NCBI GenBank assembly: GCA_016212925.1
Contig: JACRDF010000006.1
Location: 179,897-243,896 of the forward strand
DNA length: 64,000 bases
Source of the DNA: Desulfomonile tiedjei
Lineage (GTDB): Bacteria > Desulfobacterota > Desulfomonilia > Desulfomonilales > Desulfomonilaceae
Reading direction: 5' to 3'
A program made the translations under genes and the position numbers. The notes beneath the pieces are model-generated. The model searched no databases. It was not told the DNA's origin and was given only the letters and a program-made list of their open reading frames with translations. Below are positions 26,062 through 37,001 of the stretch, piece by piece (within the stretch, counting starts at the first letter, position 1; each line of letters begins with the position of its first letter).

Positions 26062-27060
26062 CTAATGAGCATCAACCGGTGCGGAGGCAAGCTCCGCTGG
26101 TTCTGATGCGGGGGAATCGTCTTTCAATGGAATCACGTGAAGATAATCGGCGATGGGTACTCGAATGAACCGCAGGTCCTCGTGCGTGATGTGAACAGGC
26201 ATCGCCTGGCGTTTTTCTTCTTCTGAGAGGACTAATTCGCCGCTTTCGGTAGGGAGGATTATTCTGTAAGGCAATCCGTTGAGCTTTTGCACCCTTTCCG
26301 GAATTCCGAAGCCGTAGTTGATGTGGCCGCTGCCCGCGATCACCACCATCAAGCGATCCTTCCCCTCAGGACTACCAAGGTACGCCGCGACGGCCCCTGC
26401 CATAGTAGCGTCCCGAAGCGCTTGAGCCAGAACGACTCGATCCAGGCTCTTTGCCTCGAAGGCCTTGTGTACTCTCAGTCTTAAACGCAGCAGACGGTCG
26501 TTCAGAGGGCTAATTTCCGAAAGATCGGGCGGAAGTTCCTTCAGTTCGTTTTCGGTCAGCCCTTCGATTCCCTCGCGAGCGACCTTACGAACAACACTGT
26601 CTCGGGCGTTCAGACCGATGACAGGGATCTTGCGCTCGCGCGCCAAGGTTAACACCTGGGCATAGTCCTTCAAATTGGTCCAGCGTTCTTTCCCCAACTC
26701 CTCTATCAAATTGTCAACGCTGTGGCTTCCTTGCTGCCATTTATCCAATACGGGTTGCTGTTCGCGCGAAAACATCTCCATTCCGAGCGCGATTTGCATG
26801 CCCCGGTCGGCCAGGGCCTCTAGTACCTGAGTCTGGAGTCGGTGGTGCCTCGCAATGGTATGGAGTTCTCCCAGATAAACAACTCTGGCTGTGGAGATGT
26901 CGTCCAGAAACATCTGGAACGGCACAGGCTCCCCCATCAGCAAGTCTATGAGCAGAGGCTGAGATGAGGCCATGACGTTACCGCCTTGCAGGATTATCGG
27001 CATCACGATAATACATACCAATTTCGCACATTTAGAAAGCGTTGATCTCACAGGCTCCAC
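26062..27060 (-). CDS. ChaN-family putative haem-binding (lipo)protein
   Basis: A 332-residue protein of the ChaN family (haem-binding, iron-regulated in Campylobacter and Pseudomonas homologues). Core motifs: VVYLGELHTIARHHRLQ (residues with the conserved GE.H), LGMEMFSREQQPVLDKW, and VVIAGSGHINYGFGIPERV. I chose GTG 27060, 11 bases after GGAGG; the ATG at 27126 would overlap the acylphosphatase gene by 65 bases. The N-terminus holds a hydrophobic signal region (CAKLVCIIVMPIILQGG) with Cys but no clean lipobox. It follows acylphosphatase directly and is probably co-transcribed with it. Confidence 0.82.
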   Translation of the reverse strand: MEPVRSTLSKCAKLVCIIVMPIILQGGNVMASSQPLLIDLLMGEPVPFQMFLDDISTARVVYLGELHTIARHHRLQTQVLEALADRGMQIALGMEMFSREQQPVLDKWQQGSHSVDNLIEELGKERWTNLKDYAQVLTLARERKIPVIGLNARDSVVRKVAREGIEGLTENELKELPPDLSEISPLNDRLLRLRLRVHKAFEAKSLDRVVLAQALRDATMAGAVAAYLGSPEGKDRLMVVIAGSGHINYGFGIPERVQKLNGLPYRIILPTESGELVLSEEEKRQAMPVHITHEDLRFIRVPIADYLHVIPLKDDSPASEPAELASAPVDAH

Positions 27061-27061
27061 T

Positions 27062-27355
27062 TCAGTAATAGCCTCCGGTGTATTTGATGTCGAAATCCGC
27101 GAATTCCCCTGTGGGCGGCTCCTCATAAACTTTTAGATCGTCCACCCTGCCGGCCGGAGGTCCCGTACGACACCACGAGATAACCGCTTCCACAACATCC
27201 GGCCCGCCTTCTATCACCGCCTCCACAGACCCGTCCGAGAGGTTTCGTACCCAACCTCCGGCTCCCACTTGCCTTGCCATAGATCTGGTGTAGTACCGGA
27301 AATTAACACCCTGAACCCTCCCGGAGATCACCACTCTTCGCCGTATGGTAGCCAT
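27062..27355 (-). CDS. acyP: Acylphosphatase
   Basis: A 97-residue acylphosphatase, which hydrolyses carboxyl-phosphate bonds. The active-site arginine lies in GRVQGVNFRYYTRSMA (canonical GxVQGVxFR) and the catalytic asparagine in GGWVRNLSDGSVEAVIEG. The fold length is standard (about 90 residues). GGGAGG stands before ATG 27355. It has a C-terminal tail FDIKYTGGYY. Lies between ligA (upstream, same strand) and chaN. Confidence 0.93.
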   Translation of the reverse strand: MATIRRRVVISGRVQGVNFRYYTRSMARQVGAGGWVRNLSDGSVEAVIEGGPDVVEAVISWCRTGPPAGRVDDLKVYEEPPTGEFADFDIKYTGGYY

Positions 27356-27462
27356 GTGCGCCTCCCTTTCCCTTCATTCGCTGGCTCACAATTGCCGGGC
27401 GATCTTCCATTACCCCCAGTCTGGCTGCACTTAATATAATGTTTCACACAGAACGGTCGAAC

Positions 27463-29938
<2,476 letters not shown>

Positions 29939-30976
29939 ATGAACCAGCGTTTCCAGGACTCAGTGCCTCAGCATGAAGGGGCTAACCCATGTCGGCAACA
30001 CAGACTGGTCTCAGTGGTCACCACGGCGTACAATGAAGCCGTTAATTTGCTCCAACTGTACGACCGAGTCAAGGAAGCATTGGCCGAGACTGCCCCGGAA
30101 TTTGAATTAATAGTTGTTGACAATGGGTCGACCGATGATTCCCTGCCCATCCTTCGCAGTCTGAACCACCGGGACCATCGGGTTCAATTCGTGAGCCTTA
30201 CACGAAACTTTGGGCACCAAGGTGGCCTGACTGCCGGACTCAACTACGCGGGTGGAGACGTGGTAATTATGATGGATGCGGATTTGCAGCATCCCCCTGA
30301 AATGCTCCCGGAGATGCTTAAATTGTGGCGCCAGGGCTATGATGTGGTCAATATGAACAAGAATTTCAGAACCGGCCATAAAACGGTGCGGCGAGTAATA
30401 GACACTTCGTACTACCGCTTAATCAGCAAGTTGTCCGGTCTGGACTTGTCGAGCAGCCAATCAGACTTCCGGCTCGTGGACCGCAAGGTGTTGACCACGC
30501 TGTTGAATCTGCCCGAAAGAAAGGCTTTCCTTCGAGGTCTGACCCAGTGGCTCGGATTCAGGCAAGCTACCCTGGAATACGTTGTTGCGCCCAGGCTTAG
30601 GGGGAAATCGCGGTTCAGGCTTGGCGAACTCACCCTTTTTGCGTTGGACGGAATTTTGGCATTTTCCGTCCTGCCGTTGAGGCTTTTCAGCATCGCGGGA
30701 GTTCTTATCTCCCTGGTCTCTCTCGCATATTTTGCTTATTTGGTATTCATGGCCTTGGTGCATGGGTCCGAGTTCCCTACCGGGTGGCCGACCCTGGCGA
30801 CTGCCATTTTTTGCTTCGGCGGGATTCAGCTTCTTGGGATTGGTGTGCTGGGCGAGTATTTGGCGCGTGTTTACCAAGAGGTCAAGCGACGGCCTGAATT
30901 TCTGGTCACAGAGGACTCGTTTCCTAAAACAGGCCGCCCGGCTGGAGAGGTTTATGAAAAAAGGCAAGACATGTGA
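29939..30976 (+). CDS. Family 2 glycosyltransferase, membrane-bound (GtrB/DPM1-like)
   Basis: A 345-residue glycosyltransferase. The GT-A domain has SVVTTAYNEAVNL, IVVDNGSTDDS, the DxD-type MMDADLQHPPE, and the GtrB-like NFRTGHKTVRR plus QSDFRLVDRKVL blocks. Two C-terminal transmembrane helices follow (IAGVLISLVSLAYFAYLVFM, about 250; FCFGGIQLLGIGVLGEYLA, about 290). Such enzymes transfer a sugar from a nucleotide to polyprenyl phosphate at the inner membrane, after which it is flipped for glycan or protein decoration. First gene of a four-gene cluster whose other members make or alter nucleotide sugars. Confidence 0.9.
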   Translation: MNQRFQDSVPQHEGANPCRQHRLVSVVTTAYNEAVNLLQLYDRVKEALAETAPEFELIVVDNGSTDDSLPILRSLNHRDHRVQFVSLTRNFGHQGGLTAGLNYAGGDVVIMMDADLQHPPEMLPEMLKLWRQGYDVVNMNKNFRTGHKTVRRVIDTSYYRLISKLSGLDLSSSQSDFRLVDRKVLTTLLNLPERKAFLRGLTQWLGFRQATLEYVVAPRLRGKSRFRLGELTLFALDGILAFSVLPLRLFSIAGVLISLVSLAYFAYLVFMALVHGSEFPTGWPTLATAIFCFGGIQLLGIGVLGEYLARVYQEVKRRPEFLVTEDSFPKTGRPAGEVYEKRQDM

Positions 30977-31724
30977 AGCCTCCTCGGCATCTGACCTTCC
31001 TATGGCGGATCGAAGTCTACCGGTAGCCATACTGTGCGGAGGACGAGGAACGCGGCTTCGGCCGAGGACCGACATCTTGCCTAAGGCGATGATCCCGGTC
31101 AATGGGCGACCCATGCTTGACTACATCCTGGATTTTTTCAGGACGAAAGGTTTCTGTCAGTTTGTATTCTGCGTAGGATACATGGGGCAGCTGATTGAAG
31201 AGCACTACCGGGACGCGCCTCCCGGCTGCAGACACGTTTTCTCTTGTGCAGGTCCGGAGGCGAGCATGCTAAGACGCTTGTGGGCAATCCGAGATTTGGG
31301 CGTCGATCGCTTCCTGGTGACGTACGGGGACACGTTCATAGACCTGGACGTCGACCAGTTCAGCCGTGCGCACGAAGCGTCCGGAGCGGTGGCTACCATC
31401 GTAACCGCTCCCATACGGAACCCCTTTGGAATCGTGGAGACGGATGCCGACGACAGAGTGACCAAATTTGTCGAAAAGCCGGTGTTCGATCACTATATCG
31501 GGGCTTTTATATTCGAGACTGCCGGGCTGGACTTGATCTCTCAGGAACTGTTGGCTATGGCGGACGGCGACGGACTTGTCGAACTCTTTAACCAACTCGC
31601 GAATAAGGGACTTCTGAGAGCGTTCCGGCACCATGGCCCCAAGATTACCTTCAATACGGAAACGGAACATCAGTCGGCCGAGGATTTTTTGGGCCGCTAT
31701 TTTACCTTTAAGGAGCAGTTGTGA
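30954..31724 (+). CDS. Sugar-1-phosphate nucleotidyltransferase
   Basis: A 256-residue nucleotidyltransferase from ATG 30954, which has GGAGAGG directly upstream and overlaps the glycosyltransferase end by 23 bases. The active-site loop is VAILCGGRGTRLRPRTDILPKAM, with CVGYMGQLI, VTYGDTFIDLD (metal Asp) and KFVEKP later. The pattern is nearest to glucose-1-phosphate cytidylyltransferase (RfbF) and RmlA-like enzymes; which nucleotide is used is not certain. It activates a sugar-1-phosphate, and the two following dehydratase/epimerase-type genes likely act on the product. Confidence 0.87.
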   Translation: MKKGKTCEASSASDLPMADRSLPVAILCGGRGTRLRPRTDILPKAMIPVNGRPMLDYILDFFRTKGFCQFVFCVGYMGQLIEEHYRDAPPGCRHVFSCAGPEASMLRRLWAIRDLGVDRFLVTYGDTFIDLDVDQFSRAHEASGAVATIVTAPIRNPFGIVETDADDRVTKFVEKPVFDHYIGAFIFETAGLDLISQELLAMADGDGLVELFNQLANKGLLRAFRHHGPKITFNTETEHQSAEDFLGRYFTFKEQL

Positions 31725-32719
31725 ACGGTTTGAAAGGGCGCCGGGTCCTGGTCACCGGAGGCGCAGGCTTTATTGCCTCCCATTTGACCAGCCGCTTGCA
31801 CAAGATGGGGGCACGTGTTGGAATAGTGACAAAGTACAACAGTGTCATAGATAATGTAAGAATTGCCCACCTTTGGAATGATATCGAGACCATTGAGGCG
31901 GACCTGCGCAACCTGGATTCCCTGAAAGCGATCGCCAGATTTCGCCCCGAGGTCATCTTTCACTTTGCCGCATATAACCACGTAGGAGATAGCTTTTCGC
32001 ATGTTTCAGAAGCGCTTGACTGTAACCTCAAAGGAACAGCCAACCTGCTGGAAAGTTACAGCGACTATGACAGGCTGATATACATTTCGACGTCAGAGGT
32101 CTATGGCCTGCAGGCCGAGGTCCCCTTTCGTGAGGACATGTGTCCGAATCCGATCAGTCCCTATGCAATTGGAAAGTACGCGGGCGAACTCTATTGTCGG
32201 ATGAAGACGCTGAGTGAGAAGAAGAGGATAGTCGTCCTCCGGCCCTTCAACGCTTTCGGACCCTATCAGAGTCCCAGGGCCATCATCGCGGAAATGATTA
32301 TCAATTGCCTCAGGGGAACGCCTATTGAATCGACCGAGGGAAAACAAACCCGAGAATTCAATTTTGTCGGCAATCTCGTAGATGGCTTCATTCTGGCTGC
32401 CCAGAGGGACGAAGCATTGGGTCAGATCATCAACCTGGCATCCAATCGGGAGGTGTCGATTCGGGACCTGATTTCACGGATTTGGAGCCTCACCGATTCC
32501 AAGTCGGAACTTCGAATTGGCGCGCTGAAATATAGGCCGACTGAAATATGGCGAATGGCCGGGGCCAATGATCGAGCCCAGGAACTGTTGGGCTGGAGCC
32601 CCAGGGTTAGCCTCGAGGAGGGATTGACCCTCACCGCCGAGTGGTACCGGCGTTTTCTTGCCGTCTACGCCGCGGCAGACTCTCCACTTGCCTCACTGGG
32701 AAGTCTCAATGGCGATTGA
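31721..32719 (+). CDS. NAD-dependent sugar epimerase/dehydratase (extended SDR)
   Basis: A 332-residue SDR enzyme. The NAD site is VLVTGGAGFIASHL, the catalytic triad is Ser/Thr in YISTSEVYGL, and Tyr-x-x-x-Lys in SPYAIGKYAGEL; RPFNAFGP is the substrate-binding block. It reads like GDP-mannose or dTDP-glucose 4,6-dehydratase relatives. The GTG start at 31721 overlaps the preceding TGA by 4 bases, with AGGAG upstream, so it is translationally coupled to the nucleotidyltransferase. Confidence 0.88.
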   Translation: MNGLKGRRVLVTGGAGFIASHLTSRLHKMGARVGIVTKYNSVIDNVRIAHLWNDIETIEADLRNLDSLKAIARFRPEVIFHFAAYNHVGDSFSHVSEALDCNLKGTANLLESYSDYDRLIYISTSEVYGLQAEVPFREDMCPNPISPYAIGKYAGELYCRMKTLSEKKRIVVLRPFNAFGPYQSPRAIIAEMIINCLRGTPIESTEGKQTREFNFVGNLVDGFILAAQRDEALGQIINLASNREVSIRDLISRIWSLTDSKSELRIGALKYRPTEIWRMAGANDRAQELLGWSPRVSLEEGLTLTAEWYRRFLAVYAAADSPLASLGSLNGD

Positions 32720-33599
32720 CCGCGATTCTCAGCGGGTGACGTTTGCCACAGACATGGGCATCCGAGACAAGAGAGTCCTGATTACCGGCCATCGGGGCTT
32801 CATCGGTCGGCACTTGATCGCGGAACTCGCGCGTCGTGGCGCTAAGATCCTCCTTTGTCAAGGGGATGTCCGCGATCGCGGCGCCTGGCAACCGGAATTT
32901 GAGATTGCCTACCACCTTGCCGCTGCATCTCCCTCCCAATTTGAGAGTTCGCCCACCGAAGCGTTTGACGTGAACATCAACGGAGTATTGAGAGGTATAG
33001 AGGCGTGCGCTGGAAGGAACGCGCATCTGATATTCGCTTCGAGTTGCTCGGTGTACGCCTGTTGTGACTCCCGACCGGTCGCCGAAGACCATGAATTGGC
33101 GCCAACAGGATCTTACGCGACGAGTAAGCTGATCGGCGAAATGTTATGCCGGGACTACGCGAGGAATGGACGACTGGGTTGCACATTTTTCAGGCCCTTC
33201 AACGTATACGGGCCAGGACAATCCTCAGACTTCCTGATCCCCTACCTTATAGATTGTGCTCGTAAAGGGATACCGGCCTCGATTCGGCATCCGGATTCCA
33301 TAAGGGATTTCGTTCACGTGAGAGATGTTGTGGCCGCACTAATTGCGGGGGCTACCCGGTCTGTCACCTGCGATGTTTTCAACCTTGGTTCAGGACAGGG
33401 GCGATCTGTACGACAAGTAATTGATTCTTTGAGCAAGATCTTCGGGCGTACAGTCCGCTTCGAGGTCGTGCCGGCCCCACCCGACCCGATCCCGTCACTC
33501 TACGCGGACATATCCAAGTCGCGCCTCGAATTAGGCTGGGCGCCCCAGGTCTCTTTGGACACCGGGTTGAGGGAATTGGTCGCGGAACAAACGCCCTGA
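32709..33599 (+). CDS. NAD-dependent sugar epimerase/reductase (extended SDR)
   Basis: A 296-residue SDR starting at ATG 32709, which overlaps the previous gene's end by 11 bases and follows GGGAAG. The Rossmann motif is VLITGHRGFIGRHL, the triad is in FASSCSVYACC and GSYATSKLIGEM, and RPFNVYGPGQ binds the sugar. The usual small residue after VY is Ala-Cys-Cys here instead of Gly. Last gene of the sugar cluster; with the previous SDR it could give a dehydrated, epimerised or reduced nucleotide sugar for the membrane glycosyltransferase. Confidence 0.86.
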   Translation: MAIDRDSQRVTFATDMGIRDKRVLITGHRGFIGRHLIAELARRGAKILLCQGDVRDRGAWQPEFEIAYHLAAASPSQFESSPTEAFDVNINGVLRGIEACAGRNAHLIFASSCSVYACCDSRPVAEDHELAPTGSYATSKLIGEMLCRDYARNGRLGCTFFRPFNVYGPGQSSDFLIPYLIDCARKGIPASIRHPDSIRDFVHVRDVVAALIAGATRSVTCDVFNLGSGQGRSVRQVIDSLSKIFGRTVRFEVVPAPPDPIPSLYADISKSRLELGWAPQVSLDTGLRELVAEQTP

Positions 33600-33979
33600 G
33601 ACCCATAGCAGTTGCCAAAAGTTTTGTCTCATTCGAGGTGACGAGATTCCGTCATTCCTGCGGAAGCAGGAATCCAGTAATCTTTCCTGGGTTCCCGCTT
33701 TCGCGGGAACGACGGGCCCGCGCAAGCCAAGCATTGCAGGGAGACGTCGGAGACCAAACGGACATAATTTTGGACAATCGCTACAACATCTGTTTGTGGC
33801 TTTGCCGTGGTGTTAGGTACTCACCTGGATAAGGGGTTGCCTTCGGGGGCAGGGTTGCGCCCTGAGGGCATGTACACGGAGGAGGAAGCCCCAGCCTAGG
33901 ATCGTATTCAGCCTTGGTCTGTCCACCCATTTCCGCCACTCGTGGTTTCTTACTTGGCCGCCGATTTGTATTGAGGCGG
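33600..33979. other. Intergenic region with a dispersed repeat
   Basis: No gene seen. It contains one copy of the CCGTCATTCCTGCG-type palindromic repeat, described separately, and otherwise unstructured sequence. Confidence 0.35.
33649..33715. repeat. Dispersed palindromic repeat, copy A
   Basis: CCGTCATTCCTGCGGAAGCA and the following GGAATCCAG match the left arm of the perfect inverted repeat at 51234. The right part (GTTCCCGCTTTCGCGGGAAC then GACGG) is a variant arm with its own short palindrome. Confidence 0.7.
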
Positions 33980-34013
33980 AGAGAAAACAAAAGGCGGCCT
34001 CTAAAGGCCGCCT
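33980..34013 (-). terminator. Rho-independent terminator of the Liv operon
   Basis: On the minus strand AGGCGGCC pairs with GGCCGCCT around a six-base loop (34013-33992), followed by TTTTGTTTTCTC. It sits 80 bases after the stop of the last gene of the leftward transporter operon. Confidence 0.8.
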
Positions 34014-34093
34014 AAACCCAACCGAATTGCAAAAAAAATGGAGCAGAGCCCTGAACCAAGCCGAGGCTCGTTAGGTTCGTTCCAATAGGCTGA

Positions 34094-34714
34094 TTATTTT
34101 TTCTCCGCCTTACCACCCCACTTGCCGGAGAAACTCACTCGTATGTCCTTGCCCTTCGCGTCTTTGAACACCGCTGTGCCATGGGCGACCTCTACGGGGA
34201 AAGCGAAGTCGTCGATCTGGTCCCACCATTTCTTCACCAGCGCCGGTGCGGTGATTTTCATTTCTTGCATTTTCTGCGCGCTTTCGGAACCAACGCTCAG
34301 GCTGAGCACCGTAGGATGAGCCTCATAGACGGCGAGCACTCTCAGCTGATTCGTCTTCCCACCCGGGATCCACGAATCCTCGTACGATGTAACCGTATTA
34401 GTCTCGAAGCCTTCAAAGGTCGTGGTAAACGTGAGTTCGTCCAGCATCACCGGCTCCTTGCCCGGATTCTTTATGTTAAGGACGTAACCCAAGCTTATGG
34501 TCGAGCTGTATCCGACCGACATGGCCTTATCTTCGGTCTTTTTGGGGTCCTCTTTGGTCGGAACCGCGATCTTCGGGGCCATGTAGAATGGTTGAAGGCT
34601 GGCCACCTCAACCCTTTCCAGGGTGATGACCGGTACATCCGCGGCCAAGGCCGGCAGAACGGTGAATCCAATGGCTGCCAACAGAGCAACACAGATGATC
34701 CCTGCTTTATTCAT
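34094..34714 (-). CDS. Secreted beta-sandwich-like protein of unknown function
   Basis: A 206-residue periplasmic protein with a clear signal peptide (MNKAGIICVALLAAIGFTVLPALA, cut before ADVP) and GAGGG before ATG 34714. The mature part (GYVLNIKNPGKEPVMLDELTFTTTFEGFE) resembles LEA-14/water-stress type beta-sandwich domains, where a short chain pairs with N-linked backbone repeats; this is a weak resemblance. It lies 34 bases after livF and ends at a strong terminator, so it is the last gene of the transporter operon and might be an accessory for it. Confidence 0.6.
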   Translation of the reverse strand: MNKAGIICVALLAAIGFTVLPALAADVPVITLERVEVASLQPFYMAPKIAVPTKEDPKKTEDKAMSVGYSSTISLGYVLNIKNPGKEPVMLDELTFTTTFEGFETNTVTSYEDSWIPGGKTNQLRVLAVYEAHPTVLSLSVGSESAQKMQEMKITAPALVKKWWDQIDDFAFPVEVAHGTAVFKDAKGKDIRVSFSGKWGGKAEKK

Positions 34715-34748
34715 GTTCCCTCCAAAACCCCCGCTTTCGGGGGTTCCG

Positions 34749-35555
34749 CTATGTTAGCCATCGTTTACGTCTTTTGTAGTGCTTGACCTCACGGAAACTC
34801 TTTCTGCCGCCTACGTCAGTCAGCCCTAGATAGAAGTCGCGGATGTCCGGATTTTCCTTCAGCTTTTCGGACGTGTCATCCATCACGATGCGACCGTTTT
34901 CCATGACGTACGCATGCGGAGCTACTGTAAGAGCGAGTTTCACGTTCTGCTCTACCAGAAGGATAGGTATTTTCTCTTCTCGATTGAGGCGTTGAATAAT
35001 CTCGAAGATCTCCTTGATAAGCAATGGCGCTAGTCCCATGGAAGGCTCGTCCAGCAGCATCAACTTCGGCTGAGCCATCATTGCACGCCCTATGACGCAC
35101 ATCTGCTGCTCGCCGCCACTGACAAAGCCGGCCATTATGTTTCGTCGTTCCCTCAACCGCGGGAAATAGTGATAGACCATGTCGAGCCGTTCTTTCAGCC
35201 CGGAGGGCCTCAAATGGCCCCCTACAGTGAGGTTTTCCTCAACCGTGAGATGCTCAAAGACGCGTCTGCCCTCAATGATCTGAAATATTCCCCTCTTGGA
35301 GATCTGTTCCGCTGGCAATTTGTGGATTCGCTCCCCCATGAACTCAATACTGCCGTCAGTTACTTCTCCGTCTTCGTGATTGAGCAGTCCGGAGATCGCC
35401 TTCAGGGTGGTACTTTTCCCTGCTCCGTTTGCACCCAGGAGAGCCACAATGCCGCCTTCGGGAACTTCGATGGAGACACCCTTCAGGACAAGGATGACCT
35501 CGTGGTACCTGACCTCGATGTTATTGATCTTCAAGATTTTGCTATTTTCGGCCAC
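34749..35555 (-). CDS. livF: Branched-chain-amino-acid-type ABC transporter ATPase LivF
   Basis: A 268-residue ATPase with Walker A GANGAGKST, signature VSGGEQQMCVIGRAMM, Walker B LMLLDEPSMGLAP and the LivF-type YVMENGRIVMDD tail. The last 20 residues (SFREVKHYKRRKRWL) are a basic extension seen in deltaproteobacterial LivF proteins. Start is GTG 35555 with GGGAGAGG upstream. It pairs with LivG as the motor of the Liv complex. It lies downstream of the binding-protein gene. Confidence 0.92.
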   Translation of the reverse strand: MAENSKILKINNIEVRYHEVILVLKGVSIEVPEGGIVALLGANGAGKSTTLKAISGLLNHEDGEVTDGSIEFMGERIHKLPAEQISKRGIFQIIEGRRVFEHLTVEENLTVGGHLRPSGLKERLDMVYHYFPRLRERRNIMAGFVSGGEQQMCVIGRAMMAQPKLMLLDEPSMGLAPLLIKEIFEIIQRLNREEKIPILLVEQNVKLALTVAPHAYVMENGRIVMDDTSEKLKENPDIRDFYLGLTDVGGRKSFREVKHYKRRKRWLT

Positions 35556-35637
35556 AATCCTCTCCCTTTGCAGGTAAATGCCGCTCCTATTGGGGTGAAA
35601 TAAGTATCGGAGGGCGAGCGAACCGTCCTCCCGTTAC

Positions 35638-36891
35638 TTACCAACCCAGCCAGCTTTCCCACTTGTCCGGGAACTGCTTCTTCAGGTCGATCTTCTTGAA
35701 CAACTGGATCTTCCCGTCCTTAATGCTGTAAAGAGATGCCACGGCTGTCGGCCTGTGATCTTTATCCGTAATGGTGTACGGTCCGACTCCCAAAGCGTCC
35801 TTGGTGTTGAAGGGATACCAGTCCTTCAATGACTCCAGCGAGGCCTTGATCGTGGGCCCATCCAGCTTACCTTTCTTGTCCGCGTCACCCAGACCGGCCA
35901 CAGCCATGCCCACCTTCACCCAAGCCTGCACGGTTCGGATGTCTCGTTTCTCAATAGGCACGCTCGGGTTGACCTTCTTGCAGTATTCCAAAACCTTGTC
36001 CATAAAAGGGACCTGCATGCCGAGGAACGCGCAAGCAGCTGCTCCGATGACGCCTTCTCCCGCCTTGCCTGTCATTCTCACCAGGTTCTGATCAAAGCCC
36101 CAGTTATTTACGATGTGATCCGCTTCCAGCTTCAACTGGTAACCGTCTTTGATAGTCGTGGCGACGGACATGGTCGTGTTGCCGTGCCAGCAGATAGTGG
36201 CGTTCTCGCCTTTGGCCGCCAGCACCTGGCTCTTGGCATCCAGTGCCGTGAGCGACACATCCTGGTCTTTGGTGACCTCTATGCCCAGCAGTTGAGCTTG
36301 ATCCTTGATGGCCTTTATGGGAGCGCTGGCATACGGTGAAGCGAACATATAGAAGCAAACCAGTTTGGGCTTCTGGCCGGCTTCACGAGCCTTTTTCCAC
36401 TTGTCGCTCTTCTTCCAGACCTCTTCGTACCACGCTGTCAGTGCGGCCCTGGCGTTCGAGGAATAGTCGGTGCTGTAAATGAAGTTGTACGGGGTTTTCT
36501 TGGGATCACAGAGGTGTCCGGAAAACGAGTCCGAAATGGTCACCATCTTGTCCTTGTTGACCGTGGGAGAAAGGGCTTCCGTGTCGCCTGTGCCCCATTG
36601 CAGTAACAGCTTGATTTTGTCGGTATCCCTGAATCTCTTGTAAATGGTGATAGCCTCGGGAACCCTGTATCCATAGTCGTAAAGCAGCAGTTTGATCTGT
36701 TTGCCGTTAACGCCGCCGTTGTCATTAACGTACGTGACGCATTCTCTGATACCAAGGGCGGCGTCTTTGCCAACGTCGGAGGTCGCGCCGGTGAGATCGT
36801 TGATAGAGCCGACTTTGATTTCCTCGGCTCCGAAAGCCATTGAACTGCAAAGAATGAAAGCCAATCCTAACAAAAGGATCCTCTTCGTCAT
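35638..36891 (-). CDS. ABC transporter periplasmic substrate-binding protein (LivJ/LivK type)
   Basis: A 417-residue binding protein of the type 1 periplasmic fold. ATG 36891 has GGGAGG upstream and starts a signal peptide (MTKRILLLGLAFILCSSMAFG, cut before AEEIKVG); upstream in-frame sequence is not coding. The opening EIKVGSINDLTGATSDVGKDA and NDNGGVNGKQIKLLLYDYGY are the LivJ signatures. The ligand pocket cannot be assigned; in anaerobic deltaproteobacteria such proteins bind amino acids, but also aromatic and other organic acids. This gene follows livM. Confidence 0.9.
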   Translation of the reverse strand: MTKRILLLGLAFILCSSMAFGAEEIKVGSINDLTGATSDVGKDAALGIRECVTYVNDNGGVNGKQIKLLLYDYGYRVPEAITIYKRFRDTDKIKLLLQWGTGDTEALSPTVNKDKMVTISDSFSGHLCDPKKTPYNFIYSTDYSSNARAALTAWYEEVWKKSDKWKKAREAGQKPKLVCFYMFASPYASAPIKAIKDQAQLLGIEVTKDQDVSLTALDAKSQVLAAKGENATICWHGNTTMSVATTIKDGYQLKLEADHIVNNWGFDQNLVRMTGKAGEGVIGAAACAFLGMQVPFMDKVLEYCKKVNPSVPIEKRDIRTVQAWVKVGMAVAGLGDADKKGKLDGPTIKASLESLKDWYPFNTKDALGVGPYTITDKDHRPTAVASLYSIKDGKIQLFKKIDLKKQFPDKWESWLGW

Positions 36892-37001
36892 CTTATACCT
36901 CCCTCGTTTGTGTGAAATGGGCCTAACTTCGCAAGTTTTCGGCGCTCCCGTTCGACCGACCACCTCCTTTCGGTTATATTTTCTTAAGTGTTTACGCCGA
37001 A

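Noticed and set aside
30461..31114. 217-codon minus-strand frame
   Set aside because: Shadow of the glycosyltransferase and nucleotidyltransferase genes.
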